A DNA stretch of 64,000 bases, from contig NC_092480.1 of assembly GCF_047495875.1 (NCBI RefSeq), positions 1,364,001 to 1,428,000 on the forward strand, read 5' to 3'. The stretch is from Pithys albifrons albifrons (lineage: Eukaryota > Chordata > Aves > Passeriformes > Thamnophilidae). The notes beneath the pieces were generated by a model, which was not told the DNA's origin, searched no databases, and saw only the letters and a list, made by a program, of their open reading frames with translations. A program made the translations under genes and the position numbers. Shown one piece after another: positions 1 through 12,740 of the stretch (the stretch's first letter is position 1; each line of letters starts with the position of its first letter).

Positions 1-319
1 ACGTGGCTGTAAATGGTAATGGATAGAGAAATATTAGTGCAGAGCAGGACTGGCAGAGCAAACACACAGAACCTGCTGGGGCTCCAGGAAGGGTGGGATG
101 TGCTGAACCTGCAGAGGAGCAGGATGGACCTCGAGGACTCACCTGGAGGCCTTGGCTGTCCTCTGCCAGGACAGCACAGCTGGGCATGTGCTTATTTAGG
201 TGTCGCCCTCAAGCATCAGGTTCCCCCCTTATTCTGGCAGAAAATCACATTTTTGGCATCCCCCATCCCTGCAGAGTGCAGGCCCCTTTCCCTGCTGGGG
301 TTAATCTTTGTGAAAGGTG
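1..319. other. Intergenic sequence, no gene seen
   Basis: I see no gene here. Open frames on both strands are short and have no recognisable protein signature. The right end runs into the CR1 fragment that starts near 320. Confidence 0.6.
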
Positions 320-1079
320 TCCTGGCCAGAGAGGGGGTGGATTCCCCATCCCTGGAGGTTTTTAACCTGAGATTGGCCGTGGCACTGAGTGCCATGATCT
401 GGTAAAGGGACTGGAGTTGGACCAAGGGTTGGACTTGATGATCTCGGAGGGCTTTCCCAACCCAATCCATTCTATGGATGTGGCACTGAGTGAGAATCCA
501 CCACGTCTTGATCCAACCCCACTGTGGTCACCAGCCCAGGGCACTCTGTGCCCTGGGCTGGTGATCGCAGTGGGGTTGGATCAAGGGTTGGACTTGGTGA
601 TCTCAGAGGTCTCTTCCAACCCAACTGAGAAAAGCAACGAGGCTGGAGAAGGGACTGGAGCACAAGTGCTGTGGGGAGAGGCTGAGGGAGCTGGGGGTGT
701 TCAGCCTGGAGAAGAGGAGGCTCAGAGGTGACCTCAGCACTGTCTGGAACTGCCTGAAGGGAAGTTCTGGCCAGGTGGGGGTTGGTCTCTTCTCCCAGGC
801 ACTCAGCAATAGGACAAGGGGGCACGATGGGCTCAAGCTCTGCCAGGGGAAATTGAAGTTGAAGAGCAGAAAGAAATTCTTTGCAGAGAGAGTGCTCAGG
901 GATTGGAATGGGCTGCCCAGAGAGGGGGTGGATTCCCCATCCCTGGAGGTTTTTAAGCTGAGCTTGGCCGTGGCACTGAGTGCCATGATCTGGTAAAGGG
1001 ACTGGAGTTGGACCAAGGGTTGGACTGATGATCTCGGAGGTCTTTTCCAACCCAATCCATTCTTTGATTCTATGAAACA
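320..1079 (+). mobile_element. CR1 LINE 3'-end fragments, probably two or three nested or duplicated pieces
   Basis: The segment carries the typical CR1 3' end. This includes the stretch that reads GLPREGVDSPSLEVF, followed by 'ggactggagttggaccaaggg', 'gatctcggaggtcttttcc' and a terminal ATTCTATG-like tail at 1062-1076. The same 3' block appears three times (about 325-478, 570-620 and 900-1077). This points to one insertion into another, or to local duplication, rather than a single element. Only the 3' UTR-proximal part and the end of ORF2-derived sequence are present, as expected for 5'-truncated CR1 copies. Weak antisense open frames across it are artefacts of the repeat. Confidence 0.88.
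507..585. repeat. Near-perfect inverted repeat (37-bp arms, 5-bp loop) inside CR1 sequence
   Basis: The left arm 507-543 pairs with the right arm 549-585 around a 5-base loop (544-548). Thirty-five of 37 positions match. The core is CAGCCCAGGGCA, then CTCTG, then TGCCCTGGGCTG. It sits where two CR1-derived pieces meet head to head. Confidence 0.85.
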
Positions 1080-1177
1080 AAAGAACTAATAAAACAAGGC
1101 AGAAATCCCCAAAGAAATCTCAGTGGCTCCTTGTACCCTGCAGGGGCAGAAGGAACACCCAATTTCCATGGGCTGCT

Positions 1178-1178
<1 letters not shown>

Positions 1179-1252
<74 letters not shown>
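1179..1252. repeat. (CCCTGT)n hexanucleotide microsatellite, about 12 copies
   Basis: TGTCCC repeats almost perfectly across this tract. Frames through it read Pro-Val, Cys-Pro or, on the other strand, Gly-Thr and Gly-Gln repeats. None is a supported gene. Confidence 0.95.
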
Positions 1253-1253
<1 letters not shown>

Positions 1254-1255
1254 CC

Positions 1256-3224
1256 TGGCACTGCCCAGGTGGCAGAGGAACATCCCCAGGCTCCTCTGCC
1301 CAGCTGGAGCTGCCGCTGCCACCGGCTCAGCACCAATTATTGATGAAAGGAAATAGAAACAAAACTGCTTGACATTTGAAAAGAAATCATTACCACGCAC
1401 TTGTGGCGAATCAGAGCTGGAGTGCTTTAAAGTTGCCTCGTCCCAGCGCTTAATTAGGGAGCAGGCAGCGTGAGTTTAGCTCTCATGAAAAATTTAACCC
1501 CCCGACTGCTTTGCCTGATGCCAGCACAGCCCATTCCCGTTCCACAGAGTGCCCGGGGACACCAGTCCCGGCTGGCAGCAGCCTTGGCACTGCCCAGGGC
1601 GGGGGATCACGGGGATGCTTTGCCAGCTGAACCCATTAGGATTGAATCAGTTGAATCCTGGGAATCTCAGTGAAGCCATCAGAGCTTTTCCCTCTCCCTG
1701 TGCCAGGAAAAGGCTTGGAATACCATCCCTGTTGGGTTCACATCCTTCCCATGGCTTTGGCTAAACCTGGCTTGATTTGTTTGAAACTCGTCTTTACAAA
1801 AGGCACCTCCACAGATGGAAATAAAAAAGCGTTTTCCTGGTTTTCCTCTCTCCCTGGAAGGGCCCAGAGCCCCGTTTTGGGGGTCCAGGCTCAGCTCGGG
1901 GTGGCACTGCCCACCTGCAGCTCACCAGGGAACCACACGGAGCAGGTGGAGCAGGAAGATAAATAGTCTGAGCAGCACAAACTGCTTAGATAATGGATCT
2001 GGGAAAGCTTCCACCCTCCCCAGCACTGCAGCCACACTGAATTTCCCTAATCTTCACAAGCCCCTGCTCCCTTGTCCTTCAACCAGCGGTTTAATTTGCA
2101 TTAAAAAAAACATCCCTCCAAGATGATGCGGGTTGCACTTTCCCCCTCCCTCCCTTCTTTACAAGGCATCAACATTGAGGCTCCTGTTTAAATACAGCCT
2201 CTGGGTAGGGATTCCTGGGAAAATGAGGAGCAGGCCCTTTTCCAGATAAATGATTTATCCAGAAGATGCTATGGATGACCTGACGCTGACCTGTTGGAAT
2301 TAATTCCAGCATTTGAGCCTCCATTTCTATTAAAACTCCATTTACCAGGAAAGTGAAAAGGTAATTATCGTCCCCAGCTTTAAATCACTCCACTGCTGAA
2401 TTATTAAAGGGAAGAATTAAAAATAATCAGGCTTTTTCATTATACTTCATAGAGAGGAATTTAAAGGTGTAAGAATGTATTTTTTTTTTGCTTGAATTTA
2501 AGTATTCAATTCTGAGATTTATGTAGAAATTGAAATTATTCTCTCTGCGTGCCCAGCTTGTTCTCTTTATGAAGACACACAGACACACACATGGGGGGAA
2601 GGAAAAAAGTAAAAGCCTTCTTGTAAAATTTAAAAAAAAAGAATAGAAGGAAGTAGGGCCTTAACATGAAAAAGTACAGGAGAGTGTTTTGCATTTTAAT
2701 ACTCTTTTTTTCTGCACAATTACACCTCTGAGTGATCCAGCAGAGGGAGATTAAGCTGCTACTAATTTCAGAGATACAGTTGTAAAATGCTGGGTTAGTT
2801 CTTATCAGGAGATGTAAGAAAATCTGACACTGTCAGGCAGCAGGAGAGAGCTGATTGTTTCTGATGTCTGAGAAACTCCCAGAGAGAGGAGCAGCTCTGC
2901 AGCAGGGGCTGCCTCTGGAGCTGAGCACTCCAGGGAGCTGCCTCCTCCCAGGGAAAGGCTCTCACAGCTCCAGGGAATTCTCCTCACTTCACAATTCCCA
3001 GCCTTCTTCCAGGAGTTTGTACTTTAGCAGGATAAAAACAGTGGATGTTTACAGGCAACAGGAGCTCACACCTGTCCAGTCCCCTGGCAAAGGAAATTGC
3101 AGCAGGAAAAGGTAAAAGTGGTGCCTGTATCTCATAACTCCACCAAACTGAACCAGGGAATCTGGGCCAGCCAACATCTGGCCCTGGCAAAGTAATCAGC
3201 AAAGCTGATGTAGGATTCAATTGA
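1256..3224. other. Intergenic sequence; possible conserved non-coding block about 2190-2560
   Basis: No gene is recognisable. From about 2100 to 2800 the sequence becomes AT-rich with short homopurine and homopyrimidine runs, unlike the GC-rich flanks. The block 2190-2560 has the texture of avian conserved non-coding elements, but this cannot be tested without an alignment. Confidence 0.4.
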
Positions 3225-3500
3225 TAAAGAATTAAAGGGGAGAAATATAATTAACATCAGTCAACGTGGTCTTGTGGAAAATGGGACTTGTCAGTCAAAT
3301 CTGATTTGGTTCTTTGATGAGATTACGAGTTTGGTTGATAAGGGTAACTGCAAAATGTAACATATTTAGCTGTTGTAAGATGTTTGACTTTGGATCTCAC
3401 AACCTTCTGATTAAAAAATTAATGTTATATTCTATCAGTGAAGCACATGGTAAATGGATTAAGAATCATATTTCTGATGGAAGGGGCTGTCCATGGAGAA
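3225..3500 (+). mobile_element. Old CR1-like LINE fragment (reverse-transcriptase region)
   Basis: The + strand shows a decayed CR1 reverse-transcriptase segment. Around 3225-3345 it reads like the 'GF...TCQSNLI.FFDEIT.LVDKGN' block of CR1 ORF2. Around 3380-3480 it retains FDFGSHNLLIKKL and GKWIKNHISD, which resemble the 'AFDTVPH.ILI.KL' and '.WI.NWLTDR' blocks. Stops and small indels break the frame, so it is an old, non-functional copy. The assignment rests on remembered CR1 protein motifs. Confidence 0.55.
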
Positions 3501-3802
3501 GAGAAAAAGGGAGAGAGAGGCCCAAGTGGAACTTCTAACACATTTCCAGCCTTGGACTCCATTTCCCTCAACAATCTTGATGTGAAGAATTAAATTAATC
3601 CTAATGAAATTTGTAGAAAGCCCAAAAATCTGAGGAGAGGTGCAAGGCAATAAAAATGGGGAAATTGCTGTGGGAGAAAGTTGGATCACTGGGAAAGCTG
3701 GGCCTGTTCCAGCCCCACTGGACAAGGAATGGGGGGTGTGTAGAGCAAGCAGGGACAGGAGGAAGAGGAGGAACAACAGCTGGTGTGGCAGCTCCTGGCT
3801 GC

Positions 3803-4395
3803 AGGAGGAGAGGGAATTCCTGCTCTGGGTACAGCTCCAACCTGTTCCCCAACCTGCTCTCCAAGGGATCCTGCAGGAGCAGAGAGGGAATTCCTGCTCT
3901 GGATACAGCTCCAACCTGTTCCCCAGCCTGCTCTCCAACCTGCTCTCCAAGGGATGCTGTAGGAGCAGAGAGGGAATTCCTGCTCTGGATACAGCTCCAA
4001 CCTGCTCTCCAAGGGATGCTGTAGGAGCAGAGAGGGAATTCCTGCTCTGGATGCAGCTCCAACCTGCTTTCCAAAGAATCCTGTAGGAGCAGAGAGGGAA
4101 TTCCTGCTCTGGATGCAGCTCCAACCTGCTCTCCAAAGGGTCCTGCAGGAGCAGAGCGGGAATTCCTGCTCTGGATACAGCTCCAACCTGCTCTCCAAAG
4201 GGTCCTGCAGGAGCAGAGAGGGAATTCCTGCTCTGGATACAGCTCCAACCTGCTCTCCAAAGGGTCCTGCAGGAGCAGAGAGGGAATTCCTGCTCTGGAT
4301 ACAGCTCCAACCTGCTCTCCAAAGGGTCCTGCAGGAGCAGAGAGGGAATTCCTGCTCTGGATACAGCTCCAACCTGCTCTCCAAAGGATGCTGGA
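3803..4395. repeat. Minisatellite, 62-bp unit, about 9-10 copies
   Basis: Units begin with GGAGCAGAGAGGGAATTCC and recur at exact 62-bp steps (for example 4024, 4086, 4148, 4210, 4272 and 4334). Copies on the left side are less regular, and one carries an internal duplication of the 'cctgctctccaa' portion. Right-hand copies are nearly identical, so that side expanded most recently. Long open frames on the - strand (up to 403 codons) arise from the repeat and are not supported as genes. Confidence 0.95.
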
Positions 4396-5228
4396 ATGAG
4401 GAGCATCACTCCTGCCTGACAAAGGTGCCTGCAGGGAGCATCCAGAGAGCAGGAATTCACTGGAATGTGGACAGGGGTTTCCCTGGAAAAGACCAAAGGC
4501 AGAGCATGCTGAGAGCATTGATCCATCACTCCCTGGAGGGAGGCAGGAACAGCTCAATCCTCTCAGTTTATTGAGCAGAGATTGAGAAGGGACTGGACTA
4601 GAACAGATAAAAGCCTTTGTGAGGAGACAATAAGAACCTTTGTCAGGTTCTAAAGGCCTCGTTAATCTGCCAGAGGGGGGAAAAATAAAAAAGACAGAAA
4701 AAATATGCAATGACTGCAAGATGAAGCCAAAGAAATTCAAAAGAGAAATGAGGCCCAAAGACCTGCTGACTAAATACCAAAACCCACGAAAATTCTCCAG
4801 CTCCAAACACATTTAGGGTTTATGAAAGGGCTGCTTTAAACAAAACTGACTCTAACCCAGAAACCCCTCAGACAACCCTGGCTCTACTGTCCTCCTGCTC
4901 AGTATCAACCTGGAAAAGCTCCTGGTCTCCAACAGTCTGACTTTTTCACAATGTTCTACACAGAACTTCGACCACCAGATCTCCTGGGCAAGGAATTTAT
5001 TACCCCCTTAACTGCCTGAAAAGAACTTACAGCCCTTATAAGAATATTTTACGTCTCTCCTGGGTTTTCTCTTTAAGGATCTCAAGGAGTTCTGCAAATA
5101 ACTGTTATACCTTCTGTTCCCACACCTGGTATTCCTTTCCATCACCCAGGACTGAGATGACATGGGATGGCCTGGATGACATGGAGGCATTTTCCATCCT
5201 TGCTCTGCTGCTTTTTCCTCCAACCATC
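4396..5228. other. Intergenic sequence, no gene seen
   Basis: Mixed-composition sequence with purine-rich stretches about 4560-4760. No conserved protein motif, RNA gene or repeat family is recognisable. Confidence 0.5.
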
Positions 5229-5366
5229 ATCTATCCATCCATCCATCCATCCATCCATCCATCCATCCATCCATCCATCCCTCCATCCCTCCATCCCTCC
5301 CTCCCTCCATCCCTCCCTCCATCCCTCCCTCCCTCCATCCATCCATCCATCCATCCATCCATCCAC
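5229..5366. repeat. (CCAT)n microsatellite with CCCT-variant core
   Basis: CCAT tetranucleotide repeats flank a central part (about 5278-5336) where CCAT and CCCT units alternate. Frames read Ile-His-Pro-Ser or Trp-Met-Asp-Gly, which are artefacts. Confidence 0.95.
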
Positions 5367-8300
5367 TGGGAGGAAACTTTGATCAAAAATTAGGCAGAGA
5401 TGCCTTTCAATGAAGCAGAAACTTGGTTTTGACACTGTTAGAAAGGAACACCTTCATTTTTCATTTGAAGTCAGAACATGACTTTTATACTATTATCTTT
5501 TCAAGGGAAAATTGAAAAGGAATATTGCATTTGGCCCAAAACAATGTTTCTTCCAAAAGGAAAAAAAAAAATTGTATTTCACAGGCAAAAAGTAGCATTG
5601 GCTTCTAATTCAGAATAAAAAGCAGACAACTTCATTCTCTGTTTGGGTGGGTATTGCAGACAGAGGAACAGGCAGAAACACCAGCAAAGAGGTCAGTAGG
5701 TGAGCAGGGGATGGATTAAATTGTAAAGGGATTAATAAATACACAAGCAGGAGAAAGAGAGGGGAGCAGTGGGGAATTGGGTGAGGGATGCCCAGGAGAG
5801 CAGCACTTGGGAGTGGAAGGTGCGACACACCCAGGAAGACCAACAGGTGCTTTCTTAGGGATGCTGACCTGGCCTTTGGGTGCCCAAGTGCAGCAGTTTT
5901 TGGCACCAAACACCCTGTGGGAGCAGCTCCCTGCTCCTCGTCTGGCTGGGTTTTGCACCCCCCAGCTGGTTTCCACTTCCCTGCTTTGGGCTGATTTTGC
6001 TTCTCCTCCCTCAGGGCTCCAGCAAACAATTCTCCAGGGAGTTTCTCCTTTGTGCTCCTGCTCCTTCCACCCCCTCTCCCACCTCCTGCTCTCCTGTCAC
6101 CTCCCACCGCAGCCTGATTAGGGTAAATATTGCCCCCAAACAGGAGCTGCCTCAACAGAGACCTCCTCATTTACCTCCCCTCCCTTCCCACCAGGGGACT
6201 GGGTAATGAAAGAGGGGAAAATGCTGCTGAGGTGTCAGAACAATTTCTATTAAACATAATTTTCTAATGAAAAGGTTCTAAGCGACTGTGTCAGAGCTAA
6301 TCAAAATTCAATCTCCCAGCCCCTGAATAACAATCCTCTTCCAGCAAGTCCAACCTGGAGGGTTGCAGGCCCTGCAGGGTGGAAATGGGAGAGCTCCCAC
6401 GTCCTCCCCAGAGCACGGGGAGAAGGAACAGTTTGCTCCTCATCAGCCTCTCAGGGATGAGTTTTCCGGTGCCTCCACCAGCACTTCCCTCAATTTATCC
6501 CTCTCATTTCTTTCTGTTCCTCTTTCCCTCCCGCCCTTCCTCTCCTCTCTGTCTTTCCCAAGCCACTAGAGAGGATTGGAGACAGGATTACTTATTGATA
6601 GCAGGAGCCACCATCCTAAATCCAGCCAGGGATGGTGGTTAATCCCTTTAATGAGTTGCCTGAGCTCTGGCACTGAGCGAACCCTCCCGTTAACTCCCCT
6701 CCAGCCTCTCCCAGGCACTCCGAGCCTGCAGACCACGAGTTGCCCTCAGCAGTGGGGAAGAAGCCCTGAGATATTATTTTTATTCCTTTAGCACTCAGCA
6801 AAGCAGCCTCAGAGAGCCCCAAACACATTATTTATGTCTCTCCAGCACCCAGAGATGGAACAGGAGACGTGGGAAGATCCCTCTCCATCAAATACTCTTT
6901 GGGAAATGCTGTTACAGCATCCAAGGAGTCTGGAAAGGTGCTGCCTGTTCCCTACCCAGTTTGTGTTTCCATGTCAGCAAGGATGGCAGAGTGGCAAGGA
7001 TGGAAGGGATAAAGGGTTTTTTTCCCCCTCCCTTTCCTTATTAAGATAAAGCTGTCACCAGATTCCCCATTCCACTGGTTTGTTGGGACTTTCAAAGCCT
7101 GGAACTGTATTAAATATTCAGTCTACTCCTTTTGGCTACATTTCAGAGCCTGTATCCCTCCCTTTAATTGCTCTGTCAAGAATAGATGAAAGTTTGATAC
7201 CGAGGCTTTGACTGGGAATGACTCAAACACTTTGGGCTCTGCTGATTTATTTATTTAAAGAGAAAATATCAGGATTATTCTGCTTAAATTAGGCCCTATG
7301 CAATCACTAAAGACTTCTTTTTCATTTGTTCTTCTATGCATCCTTCCATTAACTCTTTTCTCTGCTACTTTTTGTTATGCTGAGTTACCTGCACGTGCTT
7401 TCCTTTATCTCTTCCTCTCTTCTGTGCCCAGTTTACTGTCCTCAGACACCTCCTCTGGAGCAGCCCCGTGCCCTGCACTCTCAGGGGGATGCAGATGGAG
7501 ATTTCCATCCAAAGAGGTCCCTCCCTGGGGCATCACTCCACCAGCAAGGCAGAAGAGAACAGAGTTTGGAGAGAACTTGGCTGGAAAGATGAAACAAGCC
7601 CAGCATCCTCTGCACAGCTTCAAAGGCTGCCTCTGATTTATATGCACCCTTAATCTGCACCTCAGCAGTTCACTTCTTGACCCACCTTACCCACCAGGCT
7701 GAGTCCCCAGGGCCCTTCCCCTCTTTCTGCCTCTCCTGAGCATCTTTGTTCTGGCTCTGAGCTCTGCTCACTCTCCCAGCACAAGGAGGAACTTTCCATG
7801 CACGAATTCAGCTCATTCCCATTGCAGGCTGCAGCTGGAAGGAGAATTTCTGTTTGTCTGGGGCTTGTTGCTCTGCTTTGTCCTTCCAGAGCTGCATCTC
7901 AGCTGCTTCCCCTGAGCTCTGGAGATGGTGGGTGAGCACATCTGTGCCAGGGGCAGGGGCACAAGGTCAGCCCCAGTGCCAGGGTGGCAGCAGCAGCCAC
8001 TCCAGCTGCATTGCCCTCCTGTTTTCTCTGATGTAATTAACACCCCTTTGTTACTGCCTGCAATCATGCCTGTCTCTGCTTTAATCATCATCCCCCAGCA
8101 ATGAGCATTCCTTCTCATTAGGGCCTTAAAAACCTCCATTATAAACATGTAAATGGGATGCAGCGAGGAGGGAAATATTTTACTACTCCAATTTCCTGTT
8201 GTGCCACTGCCAGCAAGTCGTGATATTATTGCTGAGCATCCTCCAGTCTGCACCAGCAGCCACGGGGCCAGACCTACCCTGAGCTTGCAACCAGCATCTG

Positions 8301-11300
8301 ACAGCACACTACTATCAGGGCTTTCCAGATTTTTCCTTTGAGGAAAGAGTGGAGATAAGCAGTAGGCTCTGAAAGCACAGGAGGATCTGATCCCCTGCCC
8401 TGATCCAGTTGGCAGCACGTTCTGAAGGTAGAACCAGGAAACCAACCTGTATTTATAGTACAGAAAGTGAAATCTCAATTTCTCTGGCAGCAACATTTGA
8501 GGACTTCAACCTCCTTTCTGCACTGATACCAGCTGAGCTCTGGCCCAGCAGGTCTCCTGATCAGATGGTGCTCCCAGACCCACCACAGGCACTCCCTGCA
8601 ATCCAGGGATCCATTGGATTCCATCAGCTTCCCTCTCAGCTCTGTCCAAGCATCTTTTCCTCTCCGTTTCAGAAAGGGAAGGGTCTTTTATTTCAGAGGG
8701 AGGTTGGGCTCTGCTTCCCTTTTCCACACACTCCTGTCCAGGAGACACTTCACACAGGAGAGCCCTGCTCTGTGCCCTGCACAGCCTCTCTCCCATGGCA
8801 GCAGCAGCAGAAGGGGCAGCACTGCTGGAGTCCCTTCACTGGGAACAGCCCAACCCAACAACACTGACAGTGCAAACACCATCTGTGTTTGCAGGAACAC
8901 CACGACAAGTGCAGGGCAGAACTCACAGTCCATCTCCAAAAACCTGCACAAAGCCCATGTCACAACTTTTGTCCTTTTCCCTCTTCTGTTTGTGTTTGTT
9001 GTAGGGTACCAGGACACTCGATCTGATCTCTCCAGGCAGGTTTTCTGCCTTGTGCATATTAAGGTCCCAGCAAGCAGAGCCCACTGAATACGTATAAAAT
9101 ATTCCTCCCCAAGTTGTCTAACAAACCCCTAAAGGCAGAACTTGCAGCCAAGGTGCAGAGGAGAGATAGCAAATCAGGCACTACAGTGCTTTCAACTGCA
9201 ATTTCCTTGTCCTACCTCCTGATAAGATGTTGCTGAGACCTCTTCCATTTCTCAGTTCCTCTCTAGCACGTGGATTTGGCACTCATGAACTTTTTAATTT
9301 CATAAACCACCGGTGCTTTGCCTTCCCTTTTGCACCCCTGTGCCTTCTTGGAGCTCTCCAAACCAGGTGCAACCACCTGATAATTCCCTGTAATGTGATC
9401 ACAGGGCCTCTGTGCCAGAACTGAGCTACAGCCTCACCCCAAGAAGACCACTGCTAATAAAAGAGCAGGACAGATGGGACTCTCATCCCCCTCGAGCTTG
9501 AACTGCATCAAACAACCCCCCTTATTTTGCTGCTCCTCACATTGACATCCACAGCATCCTCCTGGATGGCAAACCCCAGCAAGGCTCTTTGCCTGCATTT
9601 CCCAGGCCCCACATCCCAACTCCAAGGCTATTGACACAAAAATAAAAGCCCTTGGCTTGCTGGTGAGTGGTTTATCTCCTCAGTGCACCTGAGGAAAGGC
9701 CACACACCGCTGGTGCCTCCCTTAAAAAAATCCTACAAACCTTCCTGCACTCAAGTCATCGAGATCAGAACAAGGTGGTTCTGCTCACTCAGTTAAAGGG
9801 GTAAAGGCAGGGAAGTTAAAAGGGGTTAAACAGACTTATGAACACTCTCAGCCTTTTGTGCAAGACCCTGTGCTTGGGGGCAACTCACATCAGATTTAAT
9901 CCTCTTTAGGAAATGCACTGGCTTTGCCCCTGGACCTTTCAGTTTGTTCCCTTGGAGACAAGCCCTGAAAGCTTCTCTGAGAGCCCTGAGTGCTCTGGTT
10001 TGGTGCCTCAGCTGGCACCCACACTGCCCAGTGGCCAGGCTGGGCATGGCCAGGGCAGGGTACAACAAGCAAGGATAAAACAAGGCTCCTGCAGCAGAAA
10101 CACTCCCATATTAACAGCTTGTCCCTACAGTCAGACACACAAATTGTGATGCATGTGCTCAGTGCCATCATCCCCCACTGCCATGGCTGGGCAGAGCATC
10201 CCTGTCAAGGGCACAAACGTGGGCTGGGTGTGCACAAACTGCTCAGGAGCCCTGGCACTGTCATGGGTTGTAGTGAAGTGGAATTTACAGGCAAACACAG
10301 CCACCTGCCCTGAGACCTGCTGCAAACCTGTCCCATCCTTGCCCTTCCAAGCACCACTCAGCCAGAATTTAATACTTACACTTTCCTATTTATGTCCCCA
10401 TCCTGTGGTCTTAAAACATAACCAGCCTTTTCACGAGTTCCCACTGACTGCAGGGGAAACCCATGGCTGCTTTAAACACAGGAATGCTCCTCCCCAAATA
10501 ACTTCCTTTTTCCTCATCAGAAATGGAAGTTCTATGCAAAAAGTGCATCTCACTCCCCCTTGAGGCTCAGGGATCTGATAAAAGGTGAGTTTAAAGCACT
10601 AAATTCCCCGTGTGTGGTGCTGGCAGTTCTGTCTCTTGCTCTGGCCTCAGCTCAGGGTCAGGAGTTACGATGCAGGATTAGGAATATTTAATAACAGGAG
10701 GAAGATTTGGGCCAGTTTTAGAGAGAGAGCATCAAAATTACAGTGCTAATTAAGATTTCAGGGGAGGTTTGCTCTTAAATGGTCATGAATGAATGGGGAG
10801 TGGATGAGGGAGGAGTGGAGAGATTTGTATATAAGTGGGAATTAATAGTTGTAAAGATGAAATTTGGCTTTCTCTTGTGGTTAGGGCTGGGATATGACAA
10901 GACTGCCATCACAGTCTGCATGATTTCAGACTGTGTTCAGTATGAGTGGCCAATATCCTAAATTCCCCTTTGTTTCACTTATTTGGGAGAAGATTCATCT
11001 GTGGATGCAGAGATTAAAATGGCTTTTTTCCTTGTCACTTTGGGTGCTGATTTTAATCAGGGCTTTTTTCTTTCCCTTCCCCTTTCACAGCTCCATTTCT
11101 AAAGAAAAAGAACAGCTCAGAGAGAAATTGGAGCTGCTCCCAGGACAAATGGGCCTGACTGGCAGTGCATAAAATTACCACTGTCTCTTCACCTTGCTCC
11201 TGCAATCCCTTTATTAACTAACTGAATCCACAGTCATTCTCTCTTTCCCAGCTCATTCATCCTCTTTCTTTCTCCCTCTCTACTCCCAGCTAAAAGGTTC

Positions 11301-12740
11301 ATTATCACGTGCTGGTGGATTAGGGATGTCCCAGACCATGGGGCAGTGCAGTGACACGTCCTGTGGGTGTCCCCAAGCCAGGCTGGTGGCAGGGGCACAT
11401 CTGGGAGGGGCTGGCTCTGCACCCGGAGCTGCCTTGGCCAGCCCAGAGCTCTGCCATCACCTCCCCATGGCTGCAAATGGGGCCAGTTCCCATCTCAGCC
11501 CCCAGGAAAGGATTCAGACACGACTTCCAGCCCTCAGTCAAAGTAAACATCCTGCCTTGGGTTCCAGGAGGGTCATCAACTTCCACCCAAGGACCGGAGG
11601 AGAAGTGTGTTTGTTTAATGAACACATTAACAATTTGTTCTTCTGCTCGCTCTGTGTTCTGGCATTTTATTAATTTTTTTTTTTTACAAGGATGGGGAAC
11701 AAACTTTAATAAAATGTGTTAATGACAAACACCAGCTGTGTGGAGAAGAGACATAAGAGGGACAAATGATTTGTGGGCTGGATTGAAAGAGGCTCTGAAC
11801 ACACAGCCCAAAATCTGGGATAAGGGAGAGCTGACACCCCCCCATTCCAAAAGGTGATGAATTTCTGGCACTTAAATCTCATTTGTGTGGTGTGATGGTG
11901 CCTGGAGGAGCCCAGCCCTCTCCCAGCAGGTGCTGTCTGACACTTCACCTATTCCAGACCTTTCTTCCTTGCACTCCCTGGACCAGCTTCAAGTTGAGGC
12001 TCTTCCTGCTCCCCTCATCCCTCCTTGTGCATTCAAGGATGATGTTCCTGGGCAGTCTTGTTCTATTGGCCACGACTACATCCAGGAGAAACTATAATTT
12101 TTTTACTTCCTTAATATTTTGTAGCTGACAGAACAATAAATAACTAAAATATCCAAGCTTTTGTTGCAGCAAATATTGTTTTACGGGAGATGAAGGCAGA
12201 TATGACCCTCAATATACTGCCCTTCACTGTAGTTATTTTCTCTTCTCTCTATTATTTGGTGAAGCTTTCTGGAACCATTTATATTTTTCTGTATATCACT
12301 TTAAAATCAGAAAGAGCTTTAAAAAGTAAATTGCATTTCTTTTCCCTCTCATTGCACAGCCTTGAATTTCTTACTCTTCTCTTTGATTCTTCTTTTTTTC
12401 CTAAAGTAAATAAACAACAAAAATCTTTTACAGCACTCTCCAGAGGTTACATTCTGGTCATTTCTCATGGCTGTTTTTCAGTGTTCAGTGACAATTATTA
12501 CTAAAAAAGAACAATTTTTCCAGCCAAGACCTCGAATGGGACTGGTCATATAAACCACGATTTCTAAAGGATGGAGCAATTAGGGTGGATCCACCTGTTA
12601 CACAAATCCTGGGAACCTCAGTGACCTTGGATGCACCAAGACTTGCACTATTTGGCAACTTCTGACACTCCCAGAACTTTAATTTGTGCCTGATGCACAA
12701 GAATGTGCACGTAACACTTGTATGTGCAAGTGGAAGGAGG
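5367..12740. other. Long gene-free stretch of the presumed NECTIN1-THY1 spacer
   Basis: Over 7 kb I see no exon, RNA gene or high-copy repeat that I can support. Open frames are short and low in complexity. Three AT-richer blocks stand out from the background and could be conserved non-coding elements: about 7050-7320, 8020-8200 and 12080-12520. This is a composition impression only. Confidence 0.45.

Noticed and set aside
3459..4812. Two - strand open frames of 356 and 403 codons
   Set aside because: They are produced by the 62-bp minisatellite and its flanks. The translation is a frame-shifting repeat with no domain.
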